Source of the DNA: Isobaculum melis
Lineage (GTDB): Bacteria; Bacillota; Bacilli; Lactobacillales; Carnobacteriaceae
DNA length: 56,025 nucleotides
Direction: 5' to 3'
NCBI RefSeq assembly: GCF_900111355.1
Contig: NZ_FOHA01000003.1
Span: 137,114-193,138, forward strand
The notes beneath the pieces were generated by a model, which had not been told where the DNA came from, ran no database searches, and worked only from the letters and a program-made list of their open reading frames with translations. Below, in pieces: positions 9,722-18,618 of this stretch (positions within the stretch are counted from its first letter, which is position 1; each line of letters begins with the position of its first letter). A program made the translations under genes and the position numbers.

Positions 9722-10357
9722 ATGATACAGTTTTTACAAACATATGGTTCAGAGTTAATGGTAAAAATTGGAGAACACCTTTATATTTCCTTTTTTGCTT
9801 TATTATTAGGTGTTGTTGTCGCCGTACCACTTGGAATTTTACTCACAAGATTTCATAAAGCAGCTTCTTTCTTTATTGGATTAGCTAGTATTTTACAAAC
9901 GGTGCCATCTTTAGCCATTTTAGCTTTGATGATTCCTGTTCTAGGAATTGGTAAATTTCCAGCAATAGTTGCATTATTTGTTTACTCTTTATTGCCAATC
10001 TTAAGAAACACTTATTTAGGTGTAAAAAATGTTGATCCGAACTTAAAGGATGCAGCCAAAGGAATGGGCATGACAACAATGCAGCAAATTATCATGGTAG
10101 AAGTTCCTTTAGCGATGCCTGTGATTATGTCAGGAATTAGATTAGGTGCTGTTTATGTCATTGCATGGGCAACCTTAGCCTCCTACATTGGTGCTGGTGG
10201 TTTAGGCGATTTCATTTTCAATGGCTTAAACTTATATCAAACCGATTTAATTTTAGGTGGTGCGATTCCTGTAACCCTATTAGCAATGCTAACAGACTTT
10301 TTACTAGGCATACTTGAAACAAAGCTTTCACCAGTATTTTTACGAACAGAAAAATAG
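9722..10357 (+). CDS. opuCB: Osmoprotectant ABC permease, OpuCB-type
   Basis: An integral membrane permease of 211 residues with about five or six transmembrane segments, of the OpuCB/OpuCD (ProW-like) family. The cytoplasmic ATPase-contact loop is visible as [22 protein letters not shown]. It is paired with the second permease at 11311. The ribosome binding site AAAGGAGG ends just before the start, and the gene follows opuCA by 13 bases. Confidence 0.92.
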   Translation: MIQFLQTYGSELMVKIGEHLYISFFALLLGVVVAVPLGILLTRFHKAASFFIGLASILQTVPSLAILALMIPVLGIGKFPAIVALFVYSLLPILRNTYLGVKNVDPNLKDAAKGMGMTTMQQIIMVEVPLAMPVIMSGIRLGAVYVIAWATLASYIGAGGLGDFIFNGLNLYQTDLILGGAIPVTLLAMLTDFLLGILETKLSPVFLRTEK

Positions 10358-10370
10358 GAGGGTACACAGA

Positions 10371-11309
10371 ATGAAAAAGAAAAGAATCATTCAAACTTTT
10401 GTTGTAACGCTGTGTGCGATGCTCTTATTGTCAGGCTGTTCGTTACCAGGACTTGGTGGCGGTAGTGATAAAAATAGCATTAAAGTAACAGCACTTTCAA
10501 CAACCGAAAGTCAAATTTTATCTTATATGATTAAAGATCTTGTGGAGCATGAGACTGATTATAAAGTAGAAATTATTGGTAATTTAGGCTCGGCTTATGT
10601 GAATCATCAAGCTTTAGTGAATAAAGAAGCTGATATTTCTTCTACAAGATATACCGGAACCGATTTAATGGGCGTACTTGGACTGCCTGCTGAAAAAGAT
10701 ACAGCAAAAGCTTTAAAAATTGTTCAAAAGGAATTTGATGAACGCTATGACCAAATTTGGATGCCATCTTATGGTTTTACAAATAGCTATGCTTTTATGG
10801 TGACCAAAGAAACAGCTGAAAAATATGGTTTAGAGAAAGTCAGTGATTTATCCAAAGTTTCAGATCAACTAGTGGCAGGTGCAGATAGTACTTGGTTGAA
10901 ACGAAAAGGGGATGGCTATGATGCTTTCCAAGAAACCTATGGCTTTGATTTTAAAAAAATTTATCCGATGCAAATTGGCTTGGTTTATGATGCTTTAGAA
11001 GCTGGTAAAATGGATGTTGTCTTGGGCTATACCACAGATGGCCGGATCTCTAGCTATGATTTAGTTGTATTAGAGGATGATTTGAAATTCTTCCCACCCT
11101 ATGATGCAAGTATGGTTGTGCGCAAGGAATCCTTAAAGGAACATCCAGGACTAGAAGAGGTTATCAATAAACTTAATGGCAAGATTACAACAGAAGAAAT
11201 GCAAAAATTAAACTATCGTGCAGACAATGATTTAGTTGAGCCTGCAATTGTGGCAAAAGAATTCCTTGTAGAGCATCATTACTTTGACGATGATAAAGGA
11301 GGCGACTAG
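10371..11309 (+). CDS. opuCC: Osmoprotectant-binding lipoprotein, OpuCC-type
   Basis: The extracellular substrate-binding lipoprotein of the importer, 312 residues. The signal peptide ends in the lipobox LLLSGC, so the mature protein is lipid-anchored at that cysteine. The mature domain is an OpuAC/ProX-like binding fold (ALSTTESQILSYMI, then GLVYDALEAGKMDVVLGY). The start is ATG 10371, 13 bases after the opuCB stop with AGGAGG before it; a longer frame from 10314 would overlap opuCB and displace the signal peptide. The exact osmolyte cannot be told from sequence. Confidence 0.92.
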   Translation: MKKKRIIQTFVVTLCAMLLLSGCSLPGLGGGSDKNSIKVTALSTTESQILSYMIKDLVEHETDYKVEIIGNLGSAYVNHQALVNKEADISSTRYTGTDLMGVLGLPAEKDTAKALKIVQKEFDERYDQIWMPSYGFTNSYAFMVTKETAEKYGLEKVSDLSKVSDQLVAGADSTWLKRKGDGYDAFQETYGFDFKKIYPMQIGLVYDALEAGKMDVVLGYTTDGRISSYDLVVLEDDLKFFPPYDASMVVRKESLKEHPGLEEVINKLNGKITTEEMQKLNYRADNDLVEPAIVAKEFLVEHHYFDDDKGGD

Positions 11310-11310
11310 C

Positions 11311-11976
11311 ATGGAAAATATGAATACTTGGGAACAATTATTGACCTATTTCCAAACAAATGGTTCATATGTACTTGCTCAGTTTGTACGCCATTTTCTG
11401 ATTTCAATTTATGGGGTACTATTTGCAGCAATCGTTGCGATTCCCTTAGGTATTTTAATTGCCAGACATCGTAAATTATCTAGTTGGGTGATTAGTATGG
11501 CCAATGTAATTCAAACGATTCCTTCTCTAGCTTTACTTGGGATGATTATGGTTGTACTTGGTTTAGGGACCAATACGGTCATTGTAGCAGTCTTTTTATA
11601 CTCGATTTTACCGATTTTAAAAAACACCTATACTGGGATTAAAAGTGTTGATAAAAACTTAGTGGATTCTGGTAAAGGAATGGGTATGACCAAATTTCAA
11701 GTTTTAACGATGATTGAGTTACCACTCTCACTATCTGTGATTATGGCAGGGATTAGAAATGCCTTAGTTGTTGCCATTGGTGTCACTGCAATCGGTGCTT
11801 TTATTGGTGCAGGTGGTTTAGGGGATATTATTATTCGTGGAACAAATGCCACAAATGGAGGTGCGATTATTTTAGCAGGAGCTTTACCAACTGCTTTAAT
11901 GGCTGTCCTTTCTGATTTGTTATTAGGCTTTATTGAGAAAAAATTAAATCCTTTAGCCAATAAAACTATTTCATAA
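11311..11976 (+). CDS. opuCD: Osmoprotectant ABC permease, OpuCD-type
   Basis: The second permease subunit, 221 residues, closely similar to OpuCB (shared PLGILI, IQTIPSLALLG, KGMGMTKFQV and GAGGLGD motifs), consistent with an ancient duplication. It has five or six transmembrane helices. It begins one base after the opuCC stop. GGAGG lies inside the end of opuCC, which indicates translational coupling. It is the last gene of the operon and is followed by a terminator shared with the convergent gene. Confidence 0.92.
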   Translation: MENMNTWEQLLTYFQTNGSYVLAQFVRHFLISIYGVLFAAIVAIPLGILIARHRKLSSWVISMANVIQTIPSLALLGMIMVVLGLGTNTVIVAVFLYSILPILKNTYTGIKSVDKNLVDSGKGMGMTKFQVLTMIELPLSLSVIMAGIRNALVVAIGVTAIGAFIGAGGLGDIIIRGTNATNGGAIILAGALPTALMAVLSDLLLGFIEKKLNPLANKTIS

Positions 11977-12020
11977 AAAATAAAGCTTACTTTCAGCTAA
12001 GAGAGTAAGCTTTATTTTTT
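11975..12020. terminator. Bidirectional terminator between opuCD and minus-strand gene
   Basis: AAAAAATAAAGCTTACT pairs with AGTAAGCTTTATTTTTT. The A-tract and T-tract on either side allow it to end transcription from both directions. Confidence 0.9.
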
Positions 12021-12360
12021 AAAAGTTTTTACTGAAAAAAGAAATAAAATAAAGTAGGCCAAGACAAGCTAAGCCAAAGCTTAAAATGCTAATAAGCAAC
12101 ATCAAAAATTTCAATTGTTTTGCTTTAAATGTACGTAATCCAAAATAGCCACCAATGCTACCAATGATTAAAGTTGCACCTGCATAGATCAGTGTAAGAG
12201 TGGTAAAAGATGCGGTTTTATTTGTTTGTAATAATAAATACCCCAATCCCGCTGCTAAAAGTAAACCTAAAAAAGCCAATAAAGGTGCTTTTTTAGATGT
12301 TGGGCGACCACCAGCAAAACTCAATCCAGATTGGCTACCTACAAAGTATTTTTTTTTCAT
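12019..12360 (-). CDS. Small membrane protein of unknown function
   Basis: An unrecognised 113-residue protein. It has a polar N-terminus (KKKYFVGSQSGLSF, then a GGRPTSKK stretch) followed by three hydrophobic segments: about residues 27-45, 53-74 and 84-107. The ATG is preceded on the minus strand by AGGAGA at a good distance, which supports real translation. It is the only minus-strand gene besides rpmB, and it shares a terminator with opuCD. No function is proposed. Confidence 0.65.
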   Translation of the reverse strand: MKKKYFVGSQSGLSFAGGRPTSKKAPLLAFLGLLLAAGLGYLLLQTNKTASFTTLTLIYAGATLIIGSIGGYFGLRTFKAKQLKFLMLLISILSFGLACLGLLYFISFFSKNF

Positions 12361-12471
12361 ATCATCTTCTCCTATATATTGTTAGCTTAAGTCTACACCG
12401 GTTTAAATCTACTTGTCTAGTTAAATTTTAATGATAGAGCGCAATATCAGCCTATCAGATTGAAGGATTTC

Positions 12472-12500
12472 TTGCAAGTTGTTACTAAAAGAGGCATAAT
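12472..12500 (+). promoter_or_regulatory. Promoter of degV-family gene
   Basis: TTGCAA (12472-12477), a 17-base spacer and CATAAT (12495-12500) lie about 50 bases before the ATG. Confidence 0.6.
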
Positions 12501-12552
12501 AAGAGGTGCAATTATAATGATATAAATTAAATAACGCGTAAGGAGATAACAA

Positions 12553-13419
12553 ATGACATTTAAAATGATTACAGATTCCTGTTGTGATTTACCAGCAAGT
12601 TTTTTAGCCGAACATGATATTGATATTGTGAGTATGATTGTCACAATGGATAATAAAGAATATATTGATGATATGGGTAAAACCTTTGATGTTGAATGGT
12701 TTTATCAACAATTAAAAGAAGGCAAACAAGCAAGCACCTCGCAAATTAATTTAGGGACTTATTATGAAACATTTAAACCCTATGTTGAACAAAAAATGCC
12801 TGTTTTATATTTAGCCTTTTCTTCTGCTCTAAGTGGTTCTTATAACAATGCTTTAGCAGCTGTTCAAATGCTAAAAGACGAATTTGATCAAGTGGATGTA
12901 GTGGTACTTGATACAAAAGCAGCGTGTCTTGGTGAAGGAATGCTCGTTTATGAAGCAGCACTCATGAAAGCTGCAGGAAAAAGTCGTGAAGAAGTAATGG
13001 ACTGGTTAGCAGAAAATGCCGGAAAAGTACATTCTTGGGTAACCGTAGATGATTTAAATCATCTTGAAAGAGGCGGTCGTATTTCTAAAACTGCAGCAGC
13101 AGTGGGTTCTTTACTTAATGTAAAACCGATTATTGTGGTAGATAAAGAAGGCGCTTTGATTTCAGTTGGAAAAGCAAGAGGACGTAAAAAATCAATTGAA
13201 ACCCTCATAAAAAATACAATTGATGGGATTGTGGACTCAGAAAAACAAACCTTGTTTGTTGGACATGTTGGTGTACCAGAAGATGGTGAATATATCAAAG
13301 AACGTTTAGCTGAAGCTTTAAAGGTTAAAGAGATTATAGTCTTAGGCTTCGGTCCAACAATTGCTGCACATACTGGTTTTGGTTCGCTAGCTGTGTTTAG
13401 TTTTGGAAAAGAAAGATAA
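12553..13419 (+). CDS. DegV-family fatty-acid-binding protein (FakB-type)
   Basis: A 288-residue DegV/EDD-fold protein. The family binds a single fatty acid and, as FakB, presents it to the kinase FakA for phosphorylation. Visible signatures are ITDSCCDLP at the N-terminus, the SSALSGSYNNA segment and HLERGGRISKTAAAVGSLL. A FakA homologue is encoded in this window at 31516, so a working FakA-FakB pair for exogenous fatty acids is plausible. It is a monocistronic unit with its own promoter and terminator. Which fatty acid it prefers cannot be read. Confidence 0.9.
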   Translation: MTFKMITDSCCDLPASFLAEHDIDIVSMIVTMDNKEYIDDMGKTFDVEWFYQQLKEGKQASTSQINLGTYYETFKPYVEQKMPVLYLAFSSALSGSYNNALAAVQMLKDEFDQVDVVVLDTKAACLGEGMLVYEAALMKAAGKSREEVMDWLAENAGKVHSWVTVDDLNHLERGGRISKTAAAVGSLLNVKPIIVVDKEGALISVGKARGRKKSIETLIKNTIDGIVDSEKQTLFVGHVGVPEDGEYIKERLAEALKVKEIIVLGFGPTIAAHTGFGSLAVFSFGKER

Positions 13420-13433
13420 TGAGATGATGATGC

Positions 13434-13466
13434 AAAAGGCTCCTTTTTCGAGCCTTTTTTTATTTT
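13434..13466 (+). terminator. Terminator after degV-family gene
   Basis: AAAAGGCTC and GAGCCTTTT form a stem around a T-rich loop and lead into a T-run. Confidence 0.9.
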
Positions 13467-13481
13467 ATCAGTTGCTTCTGA

Positions 13482-13510
13482 TTGAATCCGTTTTCAAAAA
13501 AGCCTATAAT
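13482..13510 (+). promoter_or_regulatory. Promoter of aldo/keto reductase gene
   Basis: TTGAAT (13482-13487), a 17-base spacer and a perfect TATAAT (13505-13510). Confidence 0.7.
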
Positions 13511-13546
13511 GAAAGTGTACGTTTTGATAGAAACGGAGGAAAATAG

Positions 13547-14539
13547 ATGTATCTTGCAGATGAAAAGCGTTATGATAAAATGATTTACAATCGTGTTGGG
13601 AAAAGTGGTTTAAAATTACCAGCTATTTCCTTAGGGTTATGGCACAATTTTGGTGGTGTCGATTTATTTGAAAATGGGCGTAAAATGACACGAAGAGCCT
13701 TTGACTTAGGGATTACTCATTTTGATTTAGCCAATAACTATGGTCCACCACCAGGAAGTGCTGAAGAAAACTTTGGTAAGCTCATGGCTCAAGATTTTAA
13801 ACCTTATCGCGATGAATTAATTATTTCGACTAAAGCAGGCTATTATATGTGGCCAGGGCCATATGGTGAATGGGGCTCAAAAAAATATTTGGTTTCAAGC
13901 TTAGATCAAAGCTTAACAAGAATGGGTTTAGATTATGTGGATATTTTTTACTCACATCGTCCAGATCCAAATACACCATTTGAAGAAACCGCTCATGCTT
14001 TAGATTTGCTTGTTCGCCAAGGGAAAGCTTTATATGTTGGGATTTCAAGCTACTCTGCAGAAGAAACAAAAGAAATGTCTAAGATTTTCAAATCTTTAGG
14101 AACACCTTTTGTGATTCACCAACCTTCTTATTCTATGTTTAATCGCTGGATTGAAGATGGTCTGCAGGATGCACTAGAAGAAGATGGCATTGGTAGTATT
14201 GCTTTTAGTCCTTTGGCACAAGGTCTGTTAACAAACCGTTATCTTAATGGGATTCCAGCTGATTCAAGAGCGGGCAGAGATGCTGAAGCAAGTCCATTCT
14301 TAAGACCTGATAAGGTAAATGAAACATTAGAAAAAGTGAAAGCATTAAATCTAGTGGCTCAAGAACGAAATCAAACACTAGCTGAGATGGCTGTTTCTTG
14401 GATTTTAAGAGACAATAAAGTGACAAGTGTTTTAGTGGGAGCAAGTAAAGTTAGTCAAATTGAAGATAATGTTAAGGCATTAGACAATTTAACTTTTTCA
14501 AAAGAAGAATTACAACAAATTGAGCACATTTTAAAATAG
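13547..14539 (+). CDS. yghZ: Aldo/keto reductase, YghZ-type
   Basis: A 330-residue NADPH-dependent aldo/keto reductase of the AKR14/YghZ group, which in E. coli reduces L-glyceraldehyde 3-phosphate and methylglyoxal. The N-terminal RVGKSGLKLPAISLGLWHNF, the catalytic tyrosine in DLANNYGPPPGSAEENFG, ISTKAGY with its lysine, and the C-terminal cofactor segment VLVGASKVSQIEDN all fit that group. It probably serves detoxification of reactive carbonyls. CGGAGG gives a clear ribosome binding site. It is transcribed alone between a promoter and a terminator. Confidence 0.88.
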   Translation: MYLADEKRYDKMIYNRVGKSGLKLPAISLGLWHNFGGVDLFENGRKMTRRAFDLGITHFDLANNYGPPPGSAEENFGKLMAQDFKPYRDELIISTKAGYYMWPGPYGEWGSKKYLVSSLDQSLTRMGLDYVDIFYSHRPDPNTPFEETAHALDLLVRQGKALYVGISSYSAEETKEMSKIFKSLGTPFVIHQPSYSMFNRWIEDGLQDALEEDGIGSIAFSPLAQGLLTNRYLNGIPADSRAGRDAEASPFLRPDKVNETLEKVKALNLVAQERNQTLAEMAVSWILRDNKVTSVLVGASKVSQIEDNVKALDNLTFSKEELQQIEHILK

Positions 14540-14547
14540 ATTCACGA

Positions 14548-14578
14548 AGAGTACAGCTTATAGCTGTGCTCTTTTTTC
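14548..14578 (+). terminator. Terminator after aldo/keto reductase
   Basis: AGAGTACAGC pairs with GCTGTGCTCT (one G-U) and is followed by a T-run. Confidence 0.85.
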
Positions 14579-14613
14579 TAACTTCTATGATTTAAATATC
14601 CTATCAAATCATG

Positions 14614-14619
14614 TATACT
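14614..14619 (+). promoter_or_regulatory. -10 box of patatin-gene promoter
   Basis: TATACT preceded by TG is an extended -10 type; no clear -35 is seen. Transcription would begin near 14626, after ATG 14621, so the GTG at 14654 is the usable start. Confidence 0.5.
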
Positions 14620-14653
14620 AATGAATGAAGAATATACGGACGAGGTGGAAGAA

Positions 14654-16399
14654 GTGAAAACAATTGATATCGAAAATTGCTTCATTGCGCAAATAAGGAA
14701 TCAAGATCAACCAGAATTAGTCGATTTTTTAGCCAATGAACCTATTTATTTGACCAAACAGCAATTTTCAACAGATAACCAGCAAAAAAAATCCTATTTT
14801 GAAACAACAAATAAAAGTTTAGCCTTATTAAATCAAAATAAAATATGTATGGCTGTCCTGACCTTAAGTGCGCCTAAAAATAAAATCGATGCTTGGATCA
14901 TCGAAGTTTTAGCTTTTAGTAAAGCTTATCAAACGGCAGAAAATCAAAAGCAAATGTTTCAAGCTTTTGTAGAAATGTTGGCGCAACATCATTTAGCAGC
15001 TTTAAAAATAAAGGATGACAATCAATGTCATCCCGCTTTATGGGCACAAATGAAATTTGCTAAAAACCATCAGAATCAAGCTGTTTATTTGATTTTAAAG
15101 CCACATAAAAAAGCCCTAGTTCTTGGCGGTGGTGGTGCGAAAGGCTCTTATCAAATTGGTGTGTGGAAAGCCTTTATTGAATTAAATGAACAGTTTAAAA
15201 TCGTTGTTGGGACTTCAGTTGGTGCTTTAAATGGTGGACTGATTGTCCAAGGAGATTATGAGCTTGCACAAAAAATGTGGCAGGACATTGACACCAGTCA
15301 TATCTTAGATTTTAAGACAAATATTGATGGTACAACCATTGAAGGCTATCAAGAATTACTCAAAAAATTTACTTTTCAAGCCTTAAAAGACAAAGGCTTA
15401 CGCACAGAACCCTTGAAAAATATCTTAGAAGAATTGCTAGATGAAGTCAAAATGCGTGGAGCTGGGATTGAATTTGGCTTAACCACCACTTCACTTCCAA
15501 AATTTGAAAAAGTAAAGAAATTTTTAACCGAGATTCCTTATGGTCAAGTTGCTGCTTATCTACTAGCTAGCTCTTCCTTTTTCCCAATGATGCAGCCAGC
15601 CAAAATAGATGGACAATATTTCATGGATGGCGGCTATCATGATAATGTGCCTGTAGATTTAGCCTTAGAAAAAGAGGCAACAGAATTGGTCATTGTTGAT
15701 GTGAAAGGTTTAGGAATGACGCCAAAAATGTTGATTCCTGATTATGTATTAACTAAGACGATTATCAGCAAATGGAACCTAGGAGCATTGCTCTTTTTTG
15801 ATGGGACACGTTCCAAACAAAATATGGCATTAGGCTACTTGGAGACAATGAAAGCTTATGGCAAATATATGGGGAATTGGTACACCTTTGAAACAAATGA
15901 CTTTCAAGCACATCAAACGAAAATGTATCGCCAATTTAGTCATTTTATGGCGAGCTTAAAAGAAGATTTTCCAATTTTATATACCACCATTTCAGGCTCG
16001 GGCATTAAATTGTTGCGTTCCTTACAGCAAGATTGGGGCGACCGCATCACCAAAGATGAATTGGTTTATGCGCTTCAAGAAATTGCTGGAAAAATCTTTG
16101 AATTATCGCCTACACAAGTGTATTCATTTGAAGCATTTGATCAACTTTTAAGTCAAGCAAAAGAAGACAAAGTAGCGGAACAAACTAGCAATAGCTTAAA
16201 AGGGGTTTATGCTGGAGAAGAATTTTTAAATGCCTTATTAACAAAATTACCTACAATGTCTGATCGAAAAGTGATTGCCTTATGTTTAGCATTACTTACT
16301 GAAAAAACACAGATTAAAAATCAACAAACCTTACAACAACTTATTAAACGTCGTCCAAAATTATTTTCTGTTGCACTCTATCTTTATTTAATTGCCTAA
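14654..16399 (+). CDS. Patatin-like phospholipase
   Basis: A 581-residue protein with a central patatin-like acyl hydrolase domain. The oxyanion loop GGGGAKG lies at 158-164, the nucleophile S188 in GTSVG, and the catalytic aspartate D325 in DGG. This Ser-Asp dyad family hydrolyses acyl esters of lipids. The N-terminal 150 residues (possibly a degenerate acyltransferase-like fold) and the C-terminal 200 residues are not recognised. GTG 14654 is chosen over ATG 14621 because GAGGTGG at 14642-14648 precedes it and the -10 box lies too close to the ATG. Confidence 0.85.
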   Translation: MKTIDIENCFIAQIRNQDQPELVDFLANEPIYLTKQQFSTDNQQKKSYFETTNKSLALLNQNKICMAVLTLSAPKNKIDAWIIEVLAFSKAYQTAENQKQMFQAFVEMLAQHHLAALKIKDDNQCHPALWAQMKFAKNHQNQAVYLILKPHKKALVLGGGGAKGSYQIGVWKAFIELNEQFKIVVGTSVGALNGGLIVQGDYELAQKMWQDIDTSHILDFKTNIDGTTIEGYQELLKKFTFQALKDKGLRTEPLKNILEELLDEVKMRGAGIEFGLTTTSLPKFEKVKKFLTEIPYGQVAAYLLASSSFFPMMQPAKIDGQYFMDGGYHDNVPVDLALEKEATELVIVDVKGLGMTPKMLIPDYVLTKTIISKWNLGALLFFDGTRSKQNMALGYLETMKAYGKYMGNWYTFETNDFQAHQTKMYRQFSHFMASLKEDFPILYTTISGSGIKLLRSLQQDWGDRITKDELVYALQEIAGKIFELSPTQVYSFEAFDQLLSQAKEDKVAEQTSNSLKGVYAGEEFLNALLTKLPTMSDRKVIALCLALLTEKTQIKNQQTLQQLIKRRPKLFSVALYLYLIA

Positions 16400-16475
16400 C
16401 CAATGAAAAATGCTACAAAATCCTTTTAAAATGTGCTAAACTAGTTCTTATATGATTTTAAAGGAGCGAATAAAT

Positions 16476-16694
16476 TTGGCAAAAGAGTTTTCTTATGAAA
16501 TTATGGAAGAAATTGCCGTTTTATCTGAAAATGCAAAAGGATGGACAAGAGAGCTTAATTTAATTAGCTGGAATGGAAATCCACCAAAGTTTGATTTACG
16601 AGATTGGGCTCCTGACCATGAAAAAATGGGCAAAGGAATCACCTTATCAAATGAAGAGCTACAAGCCCTAAAAAAAGTATTAAAAGAGATGTAA
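16476..16694 (+). CDS. ydbC: PC4/YdbC-like ssDNA-binding protein
   Basis: A 72-residue protein of the bacterial PC4 (transcriptional coactivator p15) family represented by Lactococcus YdbC, which binds single-stranded DNA as a dimer. The typical segment WTRELNLISWNG, then PKFDLRDWAP, then GITLSNEELQALKKVL is present. TTG 16476 is chosen because AAAGGAG at 16460-16466 lies upstream; the frame from ATG 16452 would include it. It precedes yicC by 24 bases and may be co-transcribed with the housekeeping block. Confidence 0.82.
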   Translation: MAKEFSYEIMEEIAVLSENAKGWTRELNLISWNGNPPKFDLRDWAPDHEKMGKGITLSNEELQALKKVLKEM

Positions 16695-16718
16695 TCAAAG
16701 AAAAGAGGCTTAAGGCTT

Positions 16719-17600
16719 ATGAAGAGTATGACAGCATATGGCAGTGGCTTTGCTGAAAATGAAACCTATCAAGTAGAGGTTGAAATCAAGTCTGTAAACC
16801 ATCGTTTTATTGAAATCCTTTTTAGAATGCCAAAAGAAATGATTTCCTTTGAGACGATTCTTCGTCAATTAACCAAAAATCAGTTAACTAGGGGCCGCGT
16901 AGAAATCTTTGTTCATTTGACTAAAAATCGATTGAATAAAAAAAGTTTAACGGTCGAGTGGCACTTACTTGATCAATATGTTGAAATGATTGGAGAAGCG
17001 AATCAACGTTATCAGCACCAAAAAATCGATTTTACGAACACCTTGGCTGGTTTGCTAAATAATCAATACTTCATGTCTATTGAGGATACTGCAATGGTTG
17101 CAGATGATATTGAAGCCTTATTATTAACAGCAACTGAGGAAGCCTTGGCACAACATATACTAATGAGAAATAAAGAAGGCGCGCTTTTGATGCGAGTCAT
17201 TGCAACACATTTAGCTGATTTTCAAGCCGCTTTAGAAATTGTTAAAAAAGAAATGCCACATTTTGAAGCACACTACCGACAGCGTTTAGAAACAAAAATG
17301 AAAGAAGTAGTAGGCAATCTGATAGATGAGCCACGCCTGTTAACCGAGCTTGCGATATTTCTTGAAAAAGCAGATATTCAAGAAGAAGTAACACGCTTAG
17401 ATAGTCATATTCAGCAACTGATGGATATCTTTCAAGAGGAAGAGCCAATTGGCCGTAAATTAGATTTTTTAATTCAAGAAATGAACCGTGAAGTCAATAC
17501 AATTGGTTCAAAGTCAACAGTGCTTTCAATTACAAATGCAGTAGTGACGATGAAAACAGAGTTAGAAAAAATGAGAGAGCAAATTCAAAACATTGAATAA
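16719..17600 (+). CDS. yicC: YicC-family endoribonuclease
   Basis: A 293-residue YicC/YloC-family protein, starting KSMTAYGSG and ending with the conserved GRKLDFLIQEMNREVNTIGSKS motif. E. coli YicC has been shown to be an endoribonuclease that promotes decay of the small RNA RyhB; the Firmicutes role is less clear. The acidic/histidine-rich C-terminal DUF1732 part includes RLDSHI. It sits 28 bases before gmk, the conserved yloC-gmk-rpoZ order. Confidence 0.9.
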   Translation: MKSMTAYGSGFAENETYQVEVEIKSVNHRFIEILFRMPKEMISFETILRQLTKNQLTRGRVEIFVHLTKNRLNKKSLTVEWHLLDQYVEMIGEANQRYQHQKIDFTNTLAGLLNNQYFMSIEDTAMVADDIEALLLTATEEALAQHILMRNKEGALLMRVIATHLADFQAALEIVKKEMPHFEAHYRQRLETKMKEVVGNLIDEPRLLTELAIFLEKADIQEEVTRLDSHIQQLMDIFQEEEPIGRKLDFLIQEMNREVNTIGSKSTVLSITNAVVTMKTELEKMREQIQNIE

Positions 17601-17616
17601 ATAGATGTTTTTATAA

Positions 17617-18243
<627 letters not shown>

Positions 18244-18246
18244 TAC

Positions 18247-18459
18247 ATGTTATACCCATCTATTGATAACTTATTAGAAAAAATTGATTCAAAATATTCA
18301 TTGGTTATTTTAGCTAGCAAACGTGCCCATGATTTGGCCGATAACGAAAGACCAATGCTAGATGAATACCAATCACATAAAAATGTAGGTCGTGCATTGG
18401 AAGAAATTAATGCAGGGGATTTAGTCATCGATCCAACAACTATTACAACTGACGAATAA
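18247..18459 (+). CDS. rpoZ: RNA polymerase omega subunit
   Basis: A 70-residue omega subunit that helps fold and assemble beta-prime. The signature is visible as [20 protein letters not shown], then KRAHDL, then [11 protein letters not shown]. Its location directly after gmk is the normal bacterial arrangement. GAGG lies at the end of gmk, giving translational coupling. A terminator follows, splitting this pair from coaBC-priA. Confidence 0.95.
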   Translation: MLYPSIDNLLEKIDSKYSLVILASKRAHDLADNERPMLDEYQSHKNVGRALEEINAGDLVIDPTTITTDE

Positions 18460-18467
18460 AATAAGCT

Positions 18468-18496
18468 AAAGCCTTAATCATTTAAGGCTTTTTTTA
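18468..18496 (+). terminator. Terminator after rpoZ
   Basis: AAAGCCTTAA pairs with TTAAGGCTTT across a very short loop, followed by a T-run. Confidence 0.88.
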
Positions 18497-18545
18497 TTGA
18501 GAAAAGAAGAGGCTGGTCTTTCCTAAAATTTAAATGAGATAAATC

Positions 18546-18574
18546 AAGACAAACTACAGTTTTTTTAGTAGAAT
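18546..18574 (+). promoter_or_regulatory. Likely coaBC promoter
   Basis: AAGACA (18546-18551), a 17-base spacer and TAGAAT (18569-18574) lie about 45 bases before coaBC. Confidence 0.45.
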
Positions 18575-18618
18575 AGGTAGGAACAAGTTCAGGAATAAAA
18601 TTCGGGAGGAACGCTGAC

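Noticed and set aside
17242-17448. Minus-strand frames inside yicC, priA, asnS, smc and other genes
   Set aside because: They lie antisense within well-supported genes, have leucine/histidine- or serine-rich shadow composition, and lack ribosome binding sites.
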